From Caprella mutica (lineage: Eukaryota > Arthropoda > Malacostraca > Amphipoda > Caprellidae), in the NCBI GenBank assembly GCA_947561585.1, contig CANNZV010000510.1:62001-126000 (forward strand): a stretch of DNA of 64,000 nucleotides. The letters run 5' to 3'. Position numbers and translations under genes: made by a program. The notes beneath the pieces were generated by a model, which did no database searches, was not told where the DNA came from, and saw only the letters and a program-made list of their open reading frames with translations. Below are positions 45,966-58,269 of this stretch, piece after piece (positions within the stretch are counted from its first letter, which is position 1; each line of letters starts with the position of its first letter).

Positions 45966-48359
45966 AAGAGGCTTTAATATATCAATTCCATTTACAATAA
46001 TCGTTTTGATATAGCAATCGTATAAAACTGGTTTCCAGACATTGCATCTCATCACCGAGAAAATAATTATAAACATCTATGAGGAAAGGTTTTCCATTAA
46101 TTTGTAATTGAAATACGTACGCATTTTTCTCCAACATTTATTATGTCATGTCTGTGTTTAAACAAAGAATATAAATTGCTGTACTTCCATGTTATTAGTT
46201 GACATCCTATAGCTAATTCATATATTATTTTTCACATAAATTTATTTCCTACTTCGCAATGTAATTCCTGCACTGAATAATAATTAGATCTGGAATAGTT
46301 GGAAGGAAATGTTTAATTCCTTCTTTTGTTATCACAAAACTAAGCGGAATACTCTAATATTCGTTATAAAAAATGGAACAAGAAAATAAAGCTATAGTAG
46401 AGCTTTCAGTGATGACTTTTAAGTAAACATAACTTAATTCAAATATCTAGAGGGGGAAGATGTCTGATGGAATGAAGATTCTTTTTCTTATCCCTTCGCC
46501 TCATTATCTAAAGACTACAGATTATTTGACTTTTTTTTTGTTAACTGCTTTTTGTTCAGTTCTGATTTCATGTTTTCTTCATCCTTCGTTTAAATTCTTA
46601 AATAAATTCTTAATCTTCTTTATCGATTACATAATCTTTTTATCCATACACAGATAATTAATGAATGATCATCAAGAAGTGAAATGTGGTTTGGGTGACT
46701 GAATAAAATGATTGAATTTTGGCATCCGAAAGATTATTTATATTGTTGAAAAGACAATATTTTTCCATAAAATAAAAACAAGGAAAAAATGAAATAAATC
46801 GCAAATGGTTGAATTTTAAATTCTATCAATCAATCTAAAAAATATCTAGCCAGAAATTACTTTGAAAACCACTATTATACATATTAAATAACAATGAAAT
46901 AATAACTACACCAGCAGGCAGAGGTCGGAAGTAGAATATAAAAACTTCTGTCTATTTTGTAGTTACTTTAATTGTTCATTTTCTCGAGGGACGAAAGATG
47001 CATTAACAATTTGAGCAAATTTATTGCACTGCACTTCCTATTTATTTATTTAAAGGTATGATGTATTTATATCCATATTGATAAAACAACGGTGATATTA
47101 GATATGATAAAATAACACAATGAATATAAAAATGTATAATTATGATATAAATTTCCCAAACCAAGTAAATTCATTATGATTTTAATTTATTATCTGGCTA
47201 ATGTGAAATTAACTTGGAAATTTTACATTTTTTAAATCTAATTTTAAGTCATGTTGATAAACTCCAACATTGTCCTACATTACAAAAGGGATGATCAAAA
47301 TAACTCTCCATGTTGAGAACACACTACTCCTTTTCTCTATTTATCCCAACATGAAATAAATTGAAAGTAATATCTATCAATCATCCCCGCTAATTCATCT
47401 CACGAGTTCGATAATCGTGGTTCGAATCTAGAAACAGTTACAGTGAGGAAATACGATGCTGGCATTTTAAAGGAATTAGGTATTAAATGATTTCGTTTAG
47501 ATATTGTAACGTAATAAGAATCAAATTGTTACGACTTAGACAGTTACGTATTTGGTATTTTAGGATTAAGAAAATAATGGTACTTAAATATTAGGATGTT
47601 AGGTATAATTTGTTAGGAATTAAATGACTATATAGGGATTAGCTAGTTATATGTAATATATGTACTAAAGATTAACTAGTTATATATTGTGGAATCGGTC
47701 ATACTTATTAAATCGTGTATCATTTATTTATAGTATCCACTCGTATCCAACAAATAAATACATAAATTAAGATTGAATTTTCTTACTCATAATGTACTTA
47801 GGTTAGGTGCATAATACATATCAATTTAATTAATGTACATAATGTTATATACAAATTAAAGAAATAAAGTGATGTGTCTGGGTATCGAAGCTGCAGCCAG
47901 CTGTCCTCGTGTATGTACCTCTGCCAGTGTGCCATCATGGATGCATTTTAGTAAGAATATTTTTTGATATTAAACGACTCGGAGATAATTAGAGATATTT
48001 CAAAGTAAATTTAACAATACAAGCATTTTCCCTCTTATGAAAGTCAATGGTACAGTTTTTCTTATCTAATGTCATAGATTGTAAAGTAGACCCTGAATTT
48101 CAAATATTTGACTTTACTCATTTGATTATGCTTTAGAGTTTAGAGTGTATTTGCTAGCCTCAATTTCCATCTAATATTGTGTTCAGAAAAGCTGTTCAGT
48201 TGAAAAAAAACATTTTTTTCTCTTTGAAAAGTCTTTATCAAAATCTGGATTTTATCCAAAGTCTTCTAATATTCATTCAATAGATAAAATCAAATCTTGA
48301 AAGTAAATATGCTCTAAATTTAGTCTCCTTAAATATTTCATTTGAGTAAGAAAATTTCC
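45966..48359. other. No gene recognised
   Basis: AT-rich. The open frame 46460-46657 is T-driven. GTTCGATAATCGTGGTTCGAAT near 47407 looks faintly like a tRNA 3' half but fails as a tRNA. A patch at 47880-47945 is less AT-rich and has a short frame only. Confidence 0.45.
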
Positions 48360-49135
48360 ATATACACTGTGAGCTAGAAAGATTTCCCCGTGGAAAAAAG
48401 TCGAGTGCAGATAAAATTGGTTCCAAATGAATCGGTGAGCCTAGGAAGGACTTTTTCCTGCAACATATTCAGATAAACATGTCTGTTGACTTTGATTCAT
48501 TCATCTATGACGATCAAAGGAGATTTGGGTCCATCTGATGTAACAGAAACTCATGCCATGACGGATGTAAGTTTACTGTGCCTCAAATAGCGCTTGATAT
48601 TTACAGACAAGTGTCCAGAGATACGGGAATGACATTATTATTCTGACTATTGGTGACAGCCTCCATTCGTGAACATTTTCTCGCTGAACGAAATCAAAAA
48701 CGTGAAAGGAGATCTCTTGAAATTGTACAACATAAGATTGCTTTTGTCCAGCTGTCTTTTCATGGTTGGGAAGACTTCTAAACTTCTAAAAAACCTTGAA
48801 TATATAATTGAAAAGGTATAGGCATATTTAATTAGCTGCTTTTTTATTATGATAAATTTAGATCTTCGTTAATTACCTATTCTATTGAAAATACCCACTA
48901 ATTTCGCAATTTTTTTGTATTTTTTTGTGGATTTCGGTGAATTTGATTCTTCACTGCAAGAATCACACTATTGATGCGAATTGATGGCTTCTTCCTCCAA
49001 TTGCTTACTTGAGGTGAATGTTAATATTGTTTGCAAGCGTTGAAATGTTTTATAGAACACACTGAGCTGTTTGACGATAACTCTGGCACCAAATCCAGTG
49101 CTCTTGACGGTAGCAATATTGTCAACATCAACCTT
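48360..49135 (-). pseudogene. Tc1/mariner-superfamily transposase relic, minus strand
   Basis: Reading the minus strand, a start at about 49135 gives 56 codons with a helix-turn-helix-like GARVIVKQLSVFYKTFQRL. After a gap come SEKMFT and MEAVTNSQNNNV near 48690-48640. These are followed by SVMA.VSVTSDGPKSPLIVI and VYLNMLQEKVLPRLTDSFG down to about 48400, in family order with stops in place of some W and G codons. The order and spacing match mariner transposases whose central block is VMVW.GVTSDG. Multiple stops and frameshifts mean it is dead. The terminal inverted repeats were not identified. This is a different copy from 11760-12250; the two retain partly different portions. Confidence 0.7.
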
Positions 49136-51630
49136 ATCAGACATAACTTCTAAAATAACTGTAATAATATTCGAAAAAATTTGTGAAAATAGTTTTATGT
49201 ATAGATGGAATGGTGAACATAGTTGGTAATAAAGTGCGTATAGGTGAAGTTTCGGTACTTACATGAAGGCAGTGTGAATTTATACCTCTTTTTTACTAAC
49301 TTTAGATTTTCTTTGGAAGAAAACTACACAGTGTTTATTTTATTGTTTATAGCAAGCATGTTGCGGCCTGTGCTTCTGATTCCTAAGTAACCTCTTATAC
49401 ATTTGCATACTTAAAGTGTTACCTGTTGCCATTATCACGGTTGTGGGTCACAACCTAGGTGGCGCTTGGTGCGGCTGTATGGCCAGGTTGGAGGCCGTAT
49501 AAGAGTTTTGGGTTCTCTTTTAGTATCAACGGCACACATTATAGCAATATTAGGTTAATAATGATTCTGTAATTACGGGTAAAAGACTTATATTACCCTT
49601 TACCTTATTCTTTATTTTCATTAATTCCATGTATATCAATTTCTTTGTGCGTAGATGCGAGAGGCTTTATATTCGATTGATACTTACAGTAGATTGTTTT
49701 CTACATATCGATATTTACAGTAGATTGTTGTAATTCTATTCACAGTAGTAGGAAATATTTCTGATATCATCATTATATATGTATAATATCGTGAAAACTG
49801 ATATCACAGTAACACTAAGTAATTATATATCATCAATATCCTTCATATTATTATAACTATCTATAATCTATATCCTCTGTTCATTTAATTAGATAGGTAG
49901 GTAGTCTTCAAGCCTCTCAATAGACTCTAGTTTGCCGGGCTCATGCATTGCTAGTTTAACGTGCTTTCTATGAATTGATAAATAAATTCTATATTTGAAG
50001 AGCAGATAGATCAAACATCTATCTATAATTTTATCATTAACCGTAGTTATAATTGATAGAGAATCCATCTACCACTTAGACCGTCTAACAACTCTAAAAT
50101 GGTCTTTCAATTAATTACTAAAAAATTTCCTAATCAATATTTTGTTTTTATAGTACACCTGATGCGATCCCAATATGTATTTTTCCTATTTACCTCAATG
50201 TGACGAAGGTGTTAGATGGCATAAAGCATCTGATTTAAATAACCAAGACTGAATCTTACGGACCATGGCAATTTATTTTATGACATTAGGCCTTATTTAT
50301 ATGTCACCGAGATAATTATTGCTACAAAATAACAAAAGAGTATTCACCTTAATAAATATCATTTAGAAATAGTTCTAGAACAGATAATAGACCGACAATA
50401 ATCTAATTCTTAATTCAAATAATATCAATGAATAAAAATAACTGATGCCAAAGAGGTAATTGTACTTAATGCTATTGATTTGATTGCATTTACCCAGATA
50501 GAAAGTTTTGGAGAAGTTGTAGATGATTAATGGGTTTATCTTCTATTAAACTTTTAAAATTGTTTTGCTAGATACAATATGAGGCTGCTTCACATATTTT
50601 AATATTTTATTATTTCATAAATGGTATTAAACGTTTTATAAATATTTTTCTGTAACCGAAACCAATGAAATATACATCCTAAAATATCCTTACAAACACT
50701 ACTGCATAACATTAACCAATTCCTAACAGCCCTAACAAATGAACCTAAATGACTGCTTGTATCCCATTCTGTAAAAGTTTTAACAAAACTACAAGAACAG
50801 ACAAGGTCGTACTAACTTTTCATCCTTACTATAAACACTATCTGGAATTATTGCAACATTTTCATTTCCGAAGTTTGCCAGTTTCTATGTTCTCTCCAAT
50901 GTCATTCAGCCATATTTATGGTAATTTTTCTAACGAATATATAGTGTAGTTTATTTGGCCTAAGATGTAAGTTGCAGTGCCTTTCTCCAACTTCGGATAT
51001 TTTTAAACTGAAATTCATTGTCCACAGACACAGAAATTTGTTGTGAAAGAGAATCAAAAATCTGTAGAATTAGTAATGAAAAGCTGTTGTTGTGCTTAAT
51101 GATTTATGTTTTATTGAATTGTTTTAAAATGAACGGAAGGTCTATTTATTTTCAATAGACAACTCAAACTCAACATTGAAGTTCTTATATATTCTGAAAT
51201 AGGATAATGCAGAGAATCCTAAAAAATATAAGAATTAAACATCTCCTTTTGATTAAAGTTGAAGAAGGTTTAAGTTCATATCGAAAGTTTCAATAGCGTG
51301 TTTATGAATAGTTTATTCGTATATCTGTTTTTGTATATCAGACATGTTAATTATATTTTCTATACCTATAACATCTAACAAAAACTGCTATCTCAGTGGA
51401 TAGAAGAAATGGATATGCGTCCCTGTACGGTTTCAAATTAAAAAAAATGTGATTCTTTCATTTATTTTTATCATATTTTTTATGAGCTCTATCTTACTAT
51501 CTTGGATGTTAACGATAAGGGATTTTAAAGTTTCGAGTCCATATCTTGATATTATAATTTGACTAATTGGTCTCCTTCTGGGAAATCTTACTAAATTTAT
51601 ACAGAATTATTATATCAGAATTATTTTATC
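49136..51630. other. No gene recognised
   Basis: A less AT-rich block at 49430-49540 with GGTGGCGCTTGGTGCGGCTG and a short GGCCAGGTTGGAGGCC inverted motif has no second copy here. The ACAGTAGATTGTT motif is repeated locally at 49690-49730. The 66-codon frame at 50749-50949 is not supported. Confidence 0.4.
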
Positions 51631-52272
51631 ATTAGTGTTGTCCGAGTGAAATTTTGTAGGGGCGATTATCTGTTTTCCAAATTAATGTAATAATAAATAT
51701 TAATAAATTTGCAAGGTTATATTTAATAAGACTATAAAATATATAAAGTGACATTATAATCCCTTATAGAATTATTTTATCATAATGAAACAACAAGTTG
51801 ATATTTTCAATCCGCTTTTTTTTTGCTATTATTTTCTCTACTTAAGAAACAATTGCCATCGTGAGAGTATAGTTAAGTACATATACACCTTATTAGTAGT
51901 TAAGTACATATACACCTTATTAGTAGTTAAGTACATATACACCTTATTAGTAGTTAAGTACATATACACCTTATTAGTAGTTAAGTACATATACACCTTA
52001 TTAGTAGTTAAGTACATATACACCTTATTAGTAGTTAAGTACATATACACCTTATTAGTTTTTAGTAAGTTGGTATTAGTTTTTTTAGTAAGTTGAAAAT
52101 ATCAACTTGTTGTTTCATTATGATAAAATAATTCTATAAGGGATTATAATGTCACTTTATATATTTTATAGTCTTATTAAATATAACCTTGCAAATTTAT
52201 TAATATTTATTATTACATGAAATTGGAAAACAGATAATCCCCCCTACAAAATTTCACTCGGACAACACTAAT
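51631..52272. mobile_element. Young foldback element: ~180-bp arms around a minisatellite loop
   Basis: The left arm 51631-51812 begins ATTAGTGTTGTCCGAGTGAA and ends GATATTTTCAA. The right arm 52092-52272 is its reverse complement with only a few differences over about 180 bases. The loop holds a 27-bp tandem repeat. Open frames at 51785-52096 and 51838-52050 translate the loop repeat and are not genes. No coding sequence is visible. The near identity of the arms suggests recent insertion or ongoing gene conversion. Confidence 0.9.
51870..52058 (+). repeat. 27-bp minisatellite, 7 units, in a foldback loop
   Basis: Period 27, the unit starting GTACATATACACCTTATTAG and ending TAGTTAA, with seven essentially identical copies. 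It is contained entirely in the loop of the foldback element at 51631-52272. Confidence 0.95.
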
Positions 52273-52565
52273 GAGAATAAAATTGTTCTTTTCGTGTCTT
52301 AATTAAGTCTTGTTTGGAAAACTTTTACTATCATTAGGATTAAAAATCATGAGAGTTTTGTGTAGATGAAGAATGAAATAATATTAGATGAGGTAAAACG
52401 GATATTATTTTCACTCGAATGATCAGTGTACAATTAACAATATATTCTTAGTGTTTTACTAATAGAGAGTGGTAGTCATTGTCCTTAATTTTTTTAAATT
52501 CATTCTATATCTTAAAGAAATAAGGAAGTTACCTATATGGTATAGAATTGCATATATTTATGTAC
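52273..52565. other. AT-rich spacer
   Basis: Nothing recognised. Confidence 0.5.
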
Positions 52566-52856
52566 TACACGTTGACCGCGATTGCTGATCCAGCATGTTT
52601 GCTTTACTGGCGATAGGTTTAAACAATTATTACATTAATTTTGGTTATAGTTATAAATATACGTATTTTTCATGATCTATATTCATTTTAGTTATTTACC
52701 TTCTTGTCAAAGTACATCATTCCTTGAAATTTCTAATATAAAATGATATACATCTAATGTAAGTTATATAATTTTTGATGCGTGTACCATATATGTGCAC
52801 ATCGCCGGTTGGGAAAGTTCTCTGTGTACATATATGGTACACATCGCAGTCAACGA
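52566..52856. repeat. Inverted-repeat element with an inner palindrome
   Basis: The outer pair is ACGTTGACCGCGAT (about 52569) and ATCGCAGTCAACG (about 52843-52855). The inner pair is GTGTACCATATATGTGCAC (52782-52800) and GTGTACATATATGGTACAC (about 52824-52842). A TTAA follows the right end, but the left flank lacks TTAA, so a piggyBac assignment is not made. Confidence 0.6.
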
Positions 52857-54823
52857 GTTAATATATGTAAATTATGTCTCATATTCAGTTTATGTTAATA
52901 TTTTTCCATAGGAGTTTCTCAGCTTTAGACTCTATGAATTATTATGCATACTAAAGGCATTTAATACCAAAATATTCAATAGACTTATTTCTCCCTACTT
53001 CTTTATTCAAAGTTTTGGGCATGACTAAATATTATTCTCTTGACTTAATTCTCATTATTTGACGTTCTATTCATTAAATATGAAAAATATGAATAGTAAA
53101 GAATAAAAATGATACAGAAAACAATGTTGCTATATTTTCCTACAATAAATTCAATTTATTTTTATGTATTTACTAGCTTGCAATATAAACAAGAATTAAT
53201 TGCATCATGTATTTAATATTTAATTAATTAACACAATGAATTAATAAGATATTCTTGTATATTTTATCATATGATAGCTATAGTCTTTTAAAACGTGTAT
53301 TATCGCAACTCTGTCATATTTTCCCAAAATATAACGTTTTCCAACTAAGATATTTTATAATTTCCCCCAAGAAAATGGAAAATATCTATTTAGCTAGGAA
53401 TTAAAATAATATTAAGTATATGATTGTTCATAATTAGTGAATTTGAATTACTAAAGATATACCCATTGAATAATTAGATACGAATTACATTCATTATATT
53501 ATACTTCAACATTAACGAAGTGTTTTGTTCCGATAGAAAAATCAATAAAAGTATCGAACTCATCTCGAGTAGCAGTTCTTTTGCGATAGTTTCGATATAA
53601 AAGAAAAGAATAAAAGTTGCAAAAGAGAGAAACCATTGGAAGTAGGTATGGAAGATTGGAACTTGGAACTATTATATTGAATATATTGATAGAGTTCACT
53701 GTTTTCATGATTTAGTTATTCATTTCTTGATTGAAAGGGTAAATCGGAAAATATTAATATAAAATAGGGTCTATGTATTGTGGAATATAATAGAAATATA
53801 CACTATATTAACAGATAATTGAGATAATCTTCGAATTATTAGTGCCTATTTTAACTGGGAATTGATAAATATGAAAAAAATCGTGAGATTATGTTGTTTC
53901 AAAAAATAGGATGTATTATTTGTATAGACTAGTGAAACATTGGATCCAGAAATGAAAATAACAAAAAAATTATACTTCTCATGCACAGCAAGTTTTTTAT
54001 AATTTTATAATTGCATGATTCAATGTTTTTAGTGTATGTCAATAATTTAGATGCTTTTTATTATAGTATGGTTCACAAAACTAAATGAAAATTTGAATCA
54101 AATTTGAAAATATCAATCAAGTTTCAAGTACGAAAATGATTTTTGGTTTTGGTCCATATTAAATTTCATTCAATAGATATAAATACACATTACGTAAACA
54201 TGTTTAACTGCACATGCTAATATAATGTTTGTCAAAACCGTTTTTGTGTTATATAAAGTAATGCAATTTCTTCTCAGCTAAAATATGAGGGAATAAATCT
54301 ATTTCTTTTGTCATATATAATATGACATTTATATAAGCCTTATAATTTTTACCGAACTGAGTGAGCACGAATTTACTATTCGTTGCTTCTTTTCATAATG
54401 GATAAATACAGTCTATTTAAATTAATAAATACAAATTATTGTTAAATTCAAACGCAAACTATGAGACAAAGAATGAAATTGTTAAAATAATACAGGAATA
54501 TATTTTGATTATTATAATATAATATTTGATTCCGGTATGAATCATTGAAGTTTAGCTTTCGCTGTAGGTATGTGTTAGCGTATATTCCCCGTGAAATTGG
54601 TTTTAGTCCGTTTTGTTGGTATGCTCGCTCCATCTTGCCCGGACACATTCAATTATTGTGTTAACCATCATAGTTACCTAGCATGTGGAAGATAGCAATT
54701 CTCTTGCTAATGTCTGCAATGTGAATTCAAGAGCTGCTTCCTAGTTTATGAACACAAGCGTGTCCCTTGCCTTACAGTTTGAAATGAGGGGGCACTTTTT
54801 AGTTGTGGGAGAGGGAAAGTTCC
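52857..54823. other. No gene recognised
   Basis: AT-rich. Minus-strand frames at 53499-53708 and 54448-54648 resemble nothing known. Confidence 0.45.
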
Positions 54824-54960
54824 GAATTGTCGGTCGGTTTCACATCTTCTGTTATATGTGTAAGGAAAAATGAAGTAATAATGATCATTTAATTTTAATT
54901 TTAATTGGTATAATAATTATGATATATCGTTTTTTTATTGTATGATTGAAGTCGACATAG
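54824..54960. repeat. Left half of a 13490-type palindromic element
   Basis: AAGTTCCGAATTGTCGGTCG, then GTTTCACATCTTCTGTTATA, matches the left arm at 13490. The centre motif TTAATTGGTATAATAATTAT follows, but the right arm is lost or heavily diverged. Confidence 0.6.
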
Positions 54961-55445
54961 ATAGCGTCGACTGAATATTTCGACAGAAATTTAGAAAAAT
55001 TGATCTCAATATTTAATTTTTATCAAATGTTTAATTTTAAATAAAAGAAATATCGTAGCTTAAATTATTAGAATCAATTATTAAAAAATAATAAAAGTTT
55101 AGCAGCTAAGAAGTAGATAACTGTACCTCAAAAAAACCTCTCTAGTTCAGAAATCACACTATTGTAATTCACAATAACACCTCAAAAACATTTCATGATT
55201 TACCTTTTTATTTCAACAAGTAACTACATAATATATAACGTAAATTCAATCCAAGATTTACCTTTGCGTTTTACATAAGCTTTTTCTCTCCCCAATACCG
55301 ATATCAACATTTGTGGCTGCTTTGTCTTCTTCTTTATGTATGTACGCCTCATTTTCATAATTTGTAAATAGAGAAATATCTGAAGTTCTCTGAGCATTTT
55401 ATCTTCCAATACTGGTGGCTGAAGTGAAAGATTTTTTAATATTCC

Positions 55446-55545
55446 AGCTGAGATTTTCCTGGTGAGTTTTACCAGAGCGTGTCTGGTATTTATGGCTCTT
55501 TGGGTCAGACCCTGCCTTCTGTTTCAGATTCTCTGCTTCTATTTA
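55446..55545 (-). pseudogene. MADF-like domain fragment, copy b
   Basis: The minus strand reads ENLKQKAGSDPKSHKYQTRS and then GKTHQENLSW in one open frame. It matches copy a at 33551-33672 over about 90 bases but diverges before the WREIA part. It keeps the frame that copy a has lost. Either both are fragments of one repeated element, or they are exons of related genes. Function is not assignable from this piece. Confidence 0.4.
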
Positions 55546-56601
55546 TACTTCCTGCATTATTTATCATTTTAATATTAAGCCGCCGTAGCTTCTATATTCA
55601 GTTCCTGAAAATTATTATGGCTTCCAGCAAACAAATTGTGAACATTCGTTCTATTTACTTATGTGATTGTAGGTATATTGAATCTTCTGGATGATATTTA
55701 TCTGTGTTTCTTACTCCATATAATTCAATTACTATCAAATTTGATCAATCTGTGTACTTTTAAGCAGTTAAACATTTAGATAATATGTAAACTTTGATTT
55801 AGTGTCCTAACTAACGAATTACAAGTAACACCTTTTCCCATTTGGCTTATTCTGGGGACTGCAGTTAGCTAGCTACCTGCAACATGAATATGTTAATTTA
55901 AGCAAGTAAAATCCACATCAACAAGCTGGGCTAGGACGCGATAGTGATTCATTTGCATCTCTCAAAGTACGGTCCACGTACCTGTAAGAGGATTACAGAC
56001 CATGAATACAAACACTGTGGGGAACGAATCACACCCATCTAGGTGATTATTGCCAACATTCTATAGTTCGTATAATACGACACTAAATTGAAATTGAATT
56101 CTTGAAAAATTGAATATTTTTTATTCAACTCAAAAATGAATTAATTAGTAATAGGAAAATAATTGAATTAGGATTAAATATAATATAAATACATTAAAGC
56201 TACTATTTCAATACGAAAATAACTTCATAATTTACAATATATTCTGTGGTATATCTTTCCTATACTCTTATTACATACTAATTAATCACTTGATTAATTT
56301 GATGTGCTTGTGTTAAATCCACAGAGCATTGATTTGCTCCCGAGCACATTAATGTGGCGATTATGTTGCTGATGGAAGATATTACTGAGATAATATTGCA
56401 CCAATATTGTATTCGCTTAGTCCTTTACTCCTATGCTTTCACATTATGGTGTTGTGGAAATTAATTTGTATGTATAATGTGAATATTGTGATATTGCATA
56501 TACAGAGATCTGATAATGATATTAGATATTGTTAAAGCATTGCAGTTGAGATGAAAAGTTCTAAATTATATGAATAAATCAGGAACTTTCCGCGCATTAT
56601 A
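55546..56601. other. No gene recognised
   Basis: AT-rich with one less AT-rich patch near 55925-56050 that contains a small GTACGGTCCACGTAC palindrome. Nothing else. Confidence 0.45.
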
Positions 56602-56790
56602 TTTCCCAGCTAACTATGCTTCATGTTACAACATTTCCCTATTTGTTATAATACTGTCAAATATATGGTCAATGTTGTAACAATAATGGGGCAATGTTGT
56701 AACAATATTTGGAGAATGTTGTAACAATATTGGGGCAATGTTGTAACAATATTTTGCCAATGTTGATCAATGAACATTGTTACCCAAGAT
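56602..56790. repeat. Small element of AATGTTGTAACAATATTGGGG units with inverted edges
   Basis: The left edge TTCCCAGCTAACTATGCTTC and the right edge AACATTGTTACCCAAGATGG are imperfectly inverted. Between them are about four ~23-bp units containing CAATGTTGTAACAATATTGG. Its style resembles 44780-45965. Confidence 0.6.
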
Positions 56791-57085
56791 GGTTAATTGG
56801 AGATTAATATGTATTAGTATTCATATATATAAATACTGAGGTACATTTTAAAACTATTTATATTCTATTCCAACATGCAGTTACGTTACTATACCTAGTC
56901 AATATATCTAACGAAAAATAGTAAAACAGTACTAAAATCTGGGGCCTAGATAGTTACTGAAATAGTCAACCATTACCAATGGTTAACAATAACTGGTAAA
57001 AACTGTAGATAGGTAACTCAAAGTCTAAAATATAGTTAAACATATTTATTTTAGTGCAAACGCCAATGCTTTAAATAAGAGATTG
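56791..57085. other. AT-rich spacer
   Basis: Nothing recognised apart from a small inverted AACCATTACCAATGGTT near 56968. Confidence 0.5.
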
Positions 57086-57351
57086 TGAAACTAATCATTT
57101 ATTGTGAAACTAATCATTTATTGTGAAGCTAATCATTTATTGTGAAACTAATCATTTATTGTGAAGCTAATCATTTATTGTGAAACTAATCATTTATTGT
57201 GAAACTAATCATTTATTGTGAAATTAATCATTTATTATGAAACTAATCATTTATTGTGAAACTAATCATTTATTGTGAAACTAATCATTTATTGTGAAAC
57301 TAATCATTTATTGTGAAACTAATCATTTATTGTGAAACTAGTCATTTATTG
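57086..57351. repeat. 19-bp minisatellite, ~14 units
   Basis: The unit is ATTGTGAAACTAATCATTT, with single-base variants (GAAGC, GAAAT, TTATG). It ends at TAGTCATTTATTGG. Confidence 0.95.
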
Positions 57352-58269
57352 GCAATGGCTGAAATCTGTTCTATCTGAAGTGCTTCTAACTTTTCTTTAG
57401 TTTGAATTGTAATAAACAGTAAATTAACAATCAGCAATCGGTGCATTTGCGTTCTTATAAGCCTATTATATTTATTTAGTTTAAAAAACATCATCCATGA
57501 ATTTGGGGAAATTATCGATGAATATCCAAATATAATCTTTACGATGAGAGTTTTTAATCAACTTCAGAAATACGAAAGTTAATATATATTTATCATAAAA
57601 TTTTGGGAGGAAATGTTAACAATTAACGATTCTCAGAAACTAATATTACAATTCTAAGTCACATCACAGTGTATAAATATTGTAGGATATACTGTAAATT
57701 ACCCTCTGTTCTATACTGGATATTCCTATTCGGAATATGGATTCAATATCTGCAATGTTGTGACCCAGCGATAAATCTGAGCCGAATTCATGTGGTGCTT
57801 TATGGCAACTATATCGGCCGAATCGGAAATTCGAAACTAGTAGTTATTGAGAACGGTTAATTTGTCAATGTTGGTTATGGTGTACTTTATCACAGAAAGA
57901 GACTTCTTGGAAATTAGGCACAGGTGCATTGAATTTACTATATTGCAGCAAGTGAATTGTAATAGTATATACATTGGAAATAACTGAAGATAAATACAAA
58001 ATTTGAATTCTTTTTGTTCTTATAATTAAAAAATTGTCACGGGTACCTACAACATATGTATGTTTTAAGAGGAATAATCTGTTTTACATTTACTATTAGT
58101 TTTTACTTATGACTAAATAATAGCATCTGAATATTAAATGGCAATAGATACATTATACAACTGCCACCATTTAATTAAATTGTTGTGTCTTATAATTAAA
58201 CATAGTTTTTTCCTAAATCAGCCGTAAATATTTGAAAGTGCTGACACGGAACCGGAGGAAGTTACACTG
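57352..58269. other. No gene recognised
   Basis: The 63-codon frame at 57669-57860 includes a protein-like INLSRIHVVLYGNYIGRIG in a patch richer in G+C. No family or splice support was found, so it is not annotated as a gene. Confidence 0.35.

Noticed and set aside
45684..46014. Four overlapping open frames rich in QYWDN or NIANVV
   Set aside because: They are translations on both strands of the 20-bp minisatellite and its flanks.
47390..47430. tRNA-like 3' half with GGTTCGAATC
   Set aside because: No acceptor stem, D arm or A-box could be placed upstream, so it is probably chance.
51785..52096. 103-codon open frame with repeated VVKYIYTLL
   Set aside because: It is the translation of a 27-bp minisatellite, whose period is a multiple of three.
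52566..52856. Possible piggyBac element because TTAA follows its right end
   Set aside because: The left flank has no TTAA and the ends do not begin with CCC.
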